DNA from: Chara braunii
Taxonomy: Eukaryota > Streptophyta > Charophyceae > Charales > Characeae
Assembly: GCA_003427395.1 (NCBI GenBank)
Contig: BFEA01000010.1
Coordinates: forward strand, 3,494,075 to 3,530,470
Length of the DNA: 36,396 nt
Direction of reading: 5' to 3'
The notes under the pieces are model-generated. The model made no database searches, was not told the origin of the DNA, and saw nothing but the letters and a program-made list of their open reading frames with translations. Numbering within the stretch: position 1 is the first letter of the stretch; every line of letters starts with the position of its first letter. Shown piece after piece: positions 30,437-36,396 of this stretch. The position numbers were made by a program, and so were the translations under genes.

Positions 30437-31600
30437 ATGGCCAGTAAGTTAGTAATTATACTACGGCCAGAGGAAGTTGATGTGCCTCTAAAAAGATTGA
30501 AGGACAAAGTGAGGGTCGCCCCCAATAGCAGCAGCAACGGGTCTGACCAGGCAGAGGGAGATGAACTGAAAGAGGAGGAGGCAGCAGAAGGGAGGAAGAA
30601 AAGCATGGGGGCAAGTGTGGTACCAAGGAAGATAAAGACTGAGGAGAAAAGGCCAATTGAGATTGGAAGGAACGAAGCACAAGAAAGGAAGAGTGAAAAG
30701 GAGGGAGGTGTAAAGAAGGCTGGAGAAGGAAAGAGGATCCAGGAAGGAGGCAAGGCTCCAAAGGTCAAGAGAACTGAGGAAGAGGGGCCAATTGGAGACA
30801 GAGAAAGAGAAGAGATGAGCGGGATAAGAAAGAAGGAAAATGAGAGGGATGCCCAGGTGGAAAAATTGATGAGAGACATGAAAGAAATGAGGAAGGAAGT
30901 AAAGGAATTGAAGAAAGAGAAGGAGGAATAGCAGAAAGAAGTGAGCCAATTGAGGGCTGCCCTGACTGTGAATGACAAAAAATTGGAGAATGAAGCGGCC
31001 ACAATAGGAAGGATGAAAATAAAGATGGATGGTCTGGGCTCTGAGGTCAGTGTGCTAGGGCTGGACCTGGACAATGAAATCTCAGAAAGAAAGAAGAAGT
31101 TAGGACAGGAATGGGAGAAAAGATTGGGTGAGATATTGATAGGAATGGAGAGACTCAGATTGAACCATCAGGGGAAAGAAAAAGAAGCCACAGAGATGGT
31201 GGAAAGAAAGGGGGGTGAAGAGAAGGGGGTACAGACTGAGGAGAAGAGAGAAGAGTCTCCTGCACCAGAAAAGGAGATAAGTGAGAGTGTGGCTATGCCT
31301 TTGCCATGACAGGGAAAAAAGCAAAGGGAATCTGAGTTGAGCTCACCAGAAGGAACTGAGAATCAGGCTGAGACTTCGACCCAGCCAGACATAAAGAGGA
31401 TCAAGCCTAGCATGGCTGGAAAGAGGTGTTTCTTCTGGACTCAGGAAGGGCATCTCAGGGATGAGTGTTCCATTCTGGCAGTTTATATCAAGGAAGGAAA
31501 GACCAGATATGATAGTCATAAGAGATTGGTGATCTGCACAGGGCAGATCATTCCCAGGATACCTGAGGGAGGCAGGGTAGCACTCCACAGGATACTTTGA
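30437..31600 (+). pseudogene. Gag-like remnant of a different retroelement
   Basis: One frame of ~387 codons runs through with only TAG at 30929 and TGA at 31307. It is lysine/glutamate-rich and probably coiled-coil (KEMRKEVKELKKEKEE, ERKKKLGQEWEKRL). A zinc-knuckle-like CFFWTQEGHLRDEC follows at about 31427. The second Cys of CX2CX4HX4C is Trp, so the knuckle would not bind zinc normally. The order coiled coil then knuckle fits a Gag distinct from the two above. It starts directly at the break in element 2. No pol follows. Family assignment rests on the knuckle alone. Confidence 0.6.
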
Positions 31601-32286
31601 CTGCCAATTGATTTCTAGATAGGAAAAGGTAGGTGTTTCTGAGTAAATCATGACTTGTATTGGTTTGTAAAACAGTTATGAGAGGGAGAAAAGGGGTAAT
31701 TTAGAGCATAGGGTATGTGTTTTATTCTTCAGTTAGATAGAGGAAAAGTATGAGACATGTTGTGCTGCTTTCTTCATTCAGATAAGGAGACTTAGCATAG
31801 GAAGTAGTACAGGAAAGGACATGAGAGATATTTGAGGGGTAGTAGAGGTGAGTGGCGATCTGACTCTATAACATACTTGTATTTATATATCTTTCAGGGG
31901 GATAAGCTGGTGAGCACGACGCACTTGTCACATTGTGTGTGGGCCTTTGTCTTTGGTTGAGTCTCTAGTAACCTAAGATCTCCCTTCGTCTATCACTACT
32001 AGACTCTGTTGAGATCTAAAGAGGTGATAGAGGAACGGGTGGATTTGTATTTTACTTGAAAGATTGATGAGTGCTTGTGAAACTTCAAAGGTTGGATTGA
32101 TTGTACATTTCATGTTTGAGACCCATGCTACGACATGGATAGACTCCTTGGAGTCTTATCAATTCTATTGCAGAAATTCTTTGACAATCTTTATGAAAGT
32201 GATGTTTCTTCGTGGAGTCTGACAAGCAAAGAGTCAATAAAAGTTCATTTTAAAAATAATGGTTATATATATTAAAAAAATAATAG

Positions 32287-32287
<1 letters not shown>
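31601..32287. other. No recognisable gene
   Basis: No motif, repeat or RNA gene was seen in this A/T-leaning stretch. Confidence 0.4.
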
Positions 32288-32332
<45 letters not shown>

Positions 32333-32344
32333 GTATATATATAC
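32288..32344. repeat. (TA)n microsatellite
   Basis: TA repeats with two TG-containing interruptions. Confidence 0.95.
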
Positions 32345-33902
32345 AAAATGACCCCGAGGTGCGTGTCTCACCAAGCTATGATCAAGGACTTGGAGGGCAC
32401 AACCCTGAGTGGCAGCCTTACGAATGCTCAATTTATTAAAAATTCTCATTTATTTGGTTTATTTAAAGCATCGTTCTTCCACCTCAAGGGTTAACCTGGG
32501 GGCATAAAACTACCAAGCCTATGGTGGAAAATTAGCATCGTTGGGACGTAACTCCCAGCGTGGGCTGCTGACCTAGCATAACCAGGCAGCGGACCCTTCG
32601 ACTATGGTCTAGAATAGGGGCTAGAGGGGATGGCCACCCCAGTGAAGGAACCTATTCAGGTGGGTGTCGAAGGGGTCGAGATTAGTTTAAAATTCATAAG
32701 ATGACTAACCCATCGTTGCGCAACCAACGAGGGTAACCACCGATAAGCAACAACGCGGTGGGCCGCAGCTCCGGTCTGATCAGCACCGGTAACCACCGAT
32801 AACCCACCGTTGTCCTCCTGTATTAGGCTTCGGGCAGGACAATAGACAACTTTTGACAAGTAATATCGAGAGTTGAACAACCAAGGTCTTGGTTAGGACC
32901 CGCGTTTGACGGGTTGAGTTCGGGGGACACCGACCTTGAAGACAACCAACGAATACCTGGGCCAAAGACTAAGGGTGTGGGGGAAGGAAAGGTGTGTTGT
33001 CATACTTAAGTACTTCATGTACTGTCGTACAGATCAAGTATCCCCACTTCCAGTCATTATATTTTATGTGGGAGACCCGGGTTAAAAACTCGGCAGTAAT
33101 AATAAAAAGTAAGGTGACGACGTCAATCCTGAAACCACATTTCATTCCAGGATTCGGATTTGACGATTTGCTTATCGGAAAACACCTTTATGTGCATATA
33201 GCTCTCCGAACGACAATGACGTCGCTTAATGAGGTCTGGGATACTGTCGGACAAAATACCCTTACAAGGGTATTTTGCCATGTCCTTGCATTCGACACGG
33301 TGGCGGCGTCAGCTACCATGACGTAGCCAGTCTGGAATGAAAGGGGCGTGCACGCTTGGTGTGACACTGGAAGCGAATTCCTCGGCTACTGAGGCCAGGG
33401 CAAAATCGGTGAGAAATTTTCGTTAAGTGTGTGCGCTCGTTATTATGACGCGCGCCATGGTGATTAGGATCAGTAGTAATACCCCTCGACAGAAGAACTC
33501 GAAGGGTCAGTTGGGTTGATGATGAGTCAGATAGATCTACTACACGCACTGAGACTTTGTCTGGTGCCTGTCTGTCTACCGATACCAGGGGTTTAAAAAT
33601 TTTCAACTTTTCGGCCTCCAAGTCGAGTACCCGCCACGTCTAACTCTACTTGGTGTGGTACCAGCCTACCCGCCACTTGAGTGATTACCCCGCTGCGACC
33701 CTTCATGCCGCAGCCACGGCTAAGTACCAGCCTTTCGGGCCTTCCGATGAAATAAGTGCCCTTGGGGGCGCGCGCATATTCAAACCGACGAACCTAAGGA
33801 CGGGCGCACTAACTGGCAAGCGTGCAAAAGCACGCAGGCTAAGAAGAACAGACCTATTACATCTACTTATAGGGAGGTGGCTCTTTACCATACCATGGTA
33901 AG
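32345..33902. other. No recognisable gene; isolated hairpin
   Basis: Contains a perfect 12-bp hairpin at 33252-33277 (CAAAATACCCTT, loop AC, AAGGGTATTTTG) and a partly repeated GGTAACCACCGATAA (about 32731 and 32789). Frames up to 110 codons carry no motif. Confidence 0.45.
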
Positions 33903-33985
33903 AGCTAGCCCAGTAGGTAGAGGAATGGACTTATAAGCAGGGGACACTGGGATCGAATCCGACCTGCCTCTGGGCTAGCTTTTTT
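33903..33985 (+). repeat. tRNA-like Pol III-type module (SINE head)
   Basis: GAGCTAGCCCAGTAGGTAG holds an A-box-like TAGCCCAGTAGG. GGGATCGAATCC follows at a normal A-to-B distance. GCTAGCCCAG pairs with CTGGGCTAGC at the end, and TTTTTT directly after is a possible Pol III stop. A true cloverleaf does not form (D- and T-stem mismatches, no matching acceptor), so this is tRNA-derived, not a tRNA gene. It shares its first 18 bases with the minus-strand module at 15392-15306. Confidence 0.6.
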
Positions 33986-34028
33986 GCTAGCTACAAAAGG
34001 GGCGGGGCTTATTTTTCTCAGCCGCCCT

Positions 34029-34055
34029 CAGACGAGCGGGATTTGAACCCACGAC
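34029..34055 (-). repeat. tRNA 3'-half-like sequence
   Basis: On the minus strand GGTCGTGGGTTCAAATCCCG has a perfect-length T arm (GTGGG, TTCAAAT, CCCGC with one G-T pair). No complementary acceptor strand or D arm is found upstream, so I read it as a fragment. Confidence 0.45.
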
Positions 34056-34751
34056 CTTACAAGTAGGAATTAGTAAAGTTAGTTGTTAGTTACAACCGAG
34101 TGTCGTGGGGCTCCGACACTTGGTGAAGTAGGGGTGAATTATGGGGTTGAATCGCGTTAGATTCCTTGTTTCAGTTTTCTTTCTTTTTATTATTTTTCTT
34201 TTACTTTTTTTTGTATTTTCCTCGACGGCCTACCTGCCCTGAGGTGCCTAAATGAATCCCGCCCTAATACTGAGGCAGATTCATCTAGCAAGAAGCTTCC
34301 CCGATTGTGGTGTGACAGGACTTCTCTGTAGACTGGGCACTTCTGGCCAGAGTAACGCTGCAATAGCAACCGAGAAAAGCAGTAGCGAGGACAGGACATT
34401 AGCAGGCAAGAGCTCGAAAGCGGAATAGGCATTCAGGAGGCGGTGATGCACGCACGAAGCATTCGCAGCGAGCGCGCAAGCAAGAACGTGGAGGCGGCTT
34501 CAGGAGTAAACTAAGGAAGGAAGACTGAAAATTGGCAGAGGAAGCAAGGGAAAGGCAAAAGGAGAAGAGAAAGGGGGAGGAGAAAGGCAGGGAGGAAAAT
34601 AGTAGTAAGTCAGGAAGGAGGAAGGAGAAGGAGTTAAGGCGATACTTACCTAAGCTGAGCGACGGACTAAAGACAACAACGGAGAACAACTTGGACTACG
34701 GCGAGAGGAGGAAAGAGGAGGTAAGTCTACAATTATACGACTTACCTCGGG
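34056..34751. other. No supported gene; purine-rich
   Basis: A 77-codon plus frame (34532-34765) is almost only Lys/Glu/Arg and reflects base composition rather than a gene. Confidence 0.45.
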
Positions 34752-34779
34752 GAATAAATAAATAAATAAATAAATAAAT
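34752..34779. repeat. (AAAT)n microsatellite
   Basis: About seven units of AAAT, followed by a degenerate (TG)n-like stretch at 34817-34856. Confidence 0.93.
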
Positions 34780-35097
34780 GAACCTACCAATAAAACGTGG
34801 GTCTATACACGCGCTACGTATGTGTGTATGTGTGTGTGAGTGTATGTAAGTATGTGACGAAACGCACGACGAGCCTCATGTTTACTTTTATTGATAGAAG
34901 CTAAATCGAATGATAATGCCTGTTGCGATGATCGGTGTCACGCTTTGGTCACTGCTCGCCCGCCGTCGGACTTTCGATCTGCTCCCCCGTGAGGTGTCAG
35001 CCGTACGTGGATGTGTGCGTGAGAAATAGAGTTCTCTTCTAAGTCCGCTATCTCTTCTTCACCCTCTCATCCTCTAACTTCTCAGTATCTGCGGACT

Positions 35098-35100
<3 letters not shown>

Positions 35101-35179
<79 letters not shown>
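35101..35179. repeat. (GA)n microsatellite
   Basis: About 39 uninterrupted AG repeats. Confidence 0.97.
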
Positions 35180-35183
<4 letters not shown>

Positions 35184-35567
35184 GTTGTGACCAAGGACTT
35201 GACGACATCAGATCCGGACAAGATATTGGAACTTCAGACATGACGATGAAGGATTATTTGGGACATGTATTGAAGACTTGTTGCTGACGACATTCCCATC
35301 TCCCCCCTTCTTCATCTAACCCCCTCCTCTTCGACTGTGTATCCTCCCCTTCGACTATGAATGGCGGGGACTGGCCCGTTCTTCTTGGGAGAGCACCAGG
35401 CCCCTTTTCCCCGCGAGAACGATGACGATGTGTGTCGCGGCTGCATTGCGATATTGATCGATCGGATCATTGGTATGTAAGCCCTCTACACTACCTCAAA
35501 CTTTGTGCGGGAGGTCGGTTCTTGTATGATCGGCACCCGTATAATAAGCAGTGGCATGGGCGTGTGT

Positions 35568-35905
35568 GTGTGAGAGAGAAAGAGAGAAAGAGAGAAAGGG
35601 TGGAGGTCGGAGGCACTTACCCGTAACGCCGTCGCTCCAGCTTCGTCTTCAAGGTACCTGCAGCACACGTCAGCATCCCAGGTTGTACCTGGCTCGAAAC
35701 GAGAGGAGAAAGGGAAAAAAAGATGGAGAGAGAAAGTGAAGAAAAGGAGAGAGAAAGGGGGAGAGAGAAAGGAGATGGAGAAGGAGAGAGAAAGAGGGAG
35801 AGAGAAAGAGGGAGAGTGAAAGGAGATGGAGAAGGAGAGAAGAGATCAAAGAGGGAGAGAAGGAGAAGGTGAGAGAGGAGATGGAGAAATAGAGAGAGAG
35901 AGAGC
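35568..35905. repeat. Purine-strand GA-rich low-complexity tracts
   Basis: Imperfect GA/GGA/GAAA runs at 35568-35600 and 35700-35905. Such polypurine DNA can adopt triplex structures; the frames through it are compositional. Confidence 0.85.
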
Positions 35906-35931
35906 CTATACGCCTCTAGCAGCCACGGCTC

Positions 35932-36083
35932 GACGCGCGCTACCTGGATTGATTGAACGAGCAAACCAAAAAGTGGCAGTGTATATTTCCCCGTTTCAGC
36001 GGAAGATTCATTCCATTTTGCTCGTCCTATCGATGGGACTTGTGTATGTGAGACGTTCATGATTCGACCAGTGTATGTATGTA

Positions 36084-36114
<31 letters not shown>

Positions 36115-36288
36115 CCTTGGCCATCAGCTAAGTCTCCGACACGCGCCTCGCTGCGCGCTACCTGGATCGATAGAATGAGCAAACCAAAAAGTGGCAGTGT
36201 ATATTTCCCCGTTTCAGCAGAAGATTCATTCCGAGTTTGCTCGATGGAATGCATATGCGTGAGACATTCAAGATTCGACCAAGGATGT
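35932..36288. repeat. Two-copy ~140-bp direct repeat
   Basis: 35932-36072 recurs at 36150-36288, sharing GCGCGCTACCTGGAT, GAGCAAACCAAAAAGTGGCA, ATATTTCCCCGTTTCAGC and GATTCGACCA. Each copy is itself bounded inside by complementary GAGCAAA/TTTGCTC. A (TG)n(GA)n run at 36076-36113 separates them. Confidence 0.88.
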
Positions 36289-36396
36289 TACGGACTTCGC
36301 CAGGGCTCGATCCCTGGTCTATCTTTTGCTGTTTCGGCTGCATCCCGTTTTCGGCCTGGCACCCTTTTTCCAAACCCCTCCTTTTGGTACCGTAGG

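Noticed and set aside
27213-31074. Large minus-strand Ser/Leu/Phe-rich frames
   Set aside because: They are shadows of the plus-strand Gag and Lys/Glu-rich frames.
34029-34055. Functional tRNA gene on the minus strand
   Set aside because: Only the T arm is good. No acceptor pairing, D arm or normal anticodon arm within 75 bases.
1-36396. CRISPR array or bacterial operon
   Set aside because: No regular repeat-spacer pattern. The retroelements, snRNA fragment and microsatellites show a eukaryotic nuclear genome.

Overview
The window reads as repeat-rich, gene-poor nuclear DNA of a green-lineage eukaryote. The best lineage clue is a piece of U6 snRNA (15153-15209, minus strand) whose 3' half has the plant form rather than the animal form. 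Both retroelement primer-binding sites match the 3' end of tRNA-Asp, as in plant Athila/Tat elements. The style (decayed Ty3/Gypsy copies, many TTA microsatellites, scaffold gaps) suggests a charophyte alga such as Chara, but that is a guess from general resemblance. I see no intact host protein gene. There are no bacterial operons, CRISPR arrays or rRNA genes.

Left third (1-15.2 kb), mostly minus strand. A degenerate Ty3/Gypsy element runs from its LTR end and PBS (8849, 8846-8829) through Gag (8617-7214), protease, reverse transcriptase, RNase H and integrase to 2464. It carries several frameshifts and stops. Upstream of its LTR lie two minus-strand ORFs (11071-9993) that match no family I can name. 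By eye they resemble a duplicated domain found in the second element. A 54-bp minisatellite follows (12572-12780). Next comes a stretch unusually dense in independent stem-loops (13164-13987), then a 970-bp gap (14132-15101).

Middle (15.1-23.2 kb). A U6 3' half abuts the second copy of a ~750-bp repeat whose first copy opens the window. The repeat holds a tRNA-like module and three adjacent palindromes. Dispersed repeats ending in (TTA)n, a 162-bp higher-order tandem array, and a ~404-bp hAT-like MITE with an 8-bp target duplication follow.

Right third (23.4-36.4 kb), plus strand. A second, related Ty3/Gypsy element has LTR end, PBS (23682-23699), an extra coding region of ~2.2 kb before gag, Gag with a CCHC knuckle, protease and RT. 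It stops at the RT/RNase H junction (about 30435), where it joins a different decayed Gag-like frame (30437-31600). The extra region contains two diverged copies of one ~250-residue domain. The remainder is low-complexity DNA with a tRNA-like Pol III-type module at 33903-33985.

The main system of interest is the pre-gag accessory protein of this Gypsy family. Second is the U6/tRNA-like/palindrome composite repeat.
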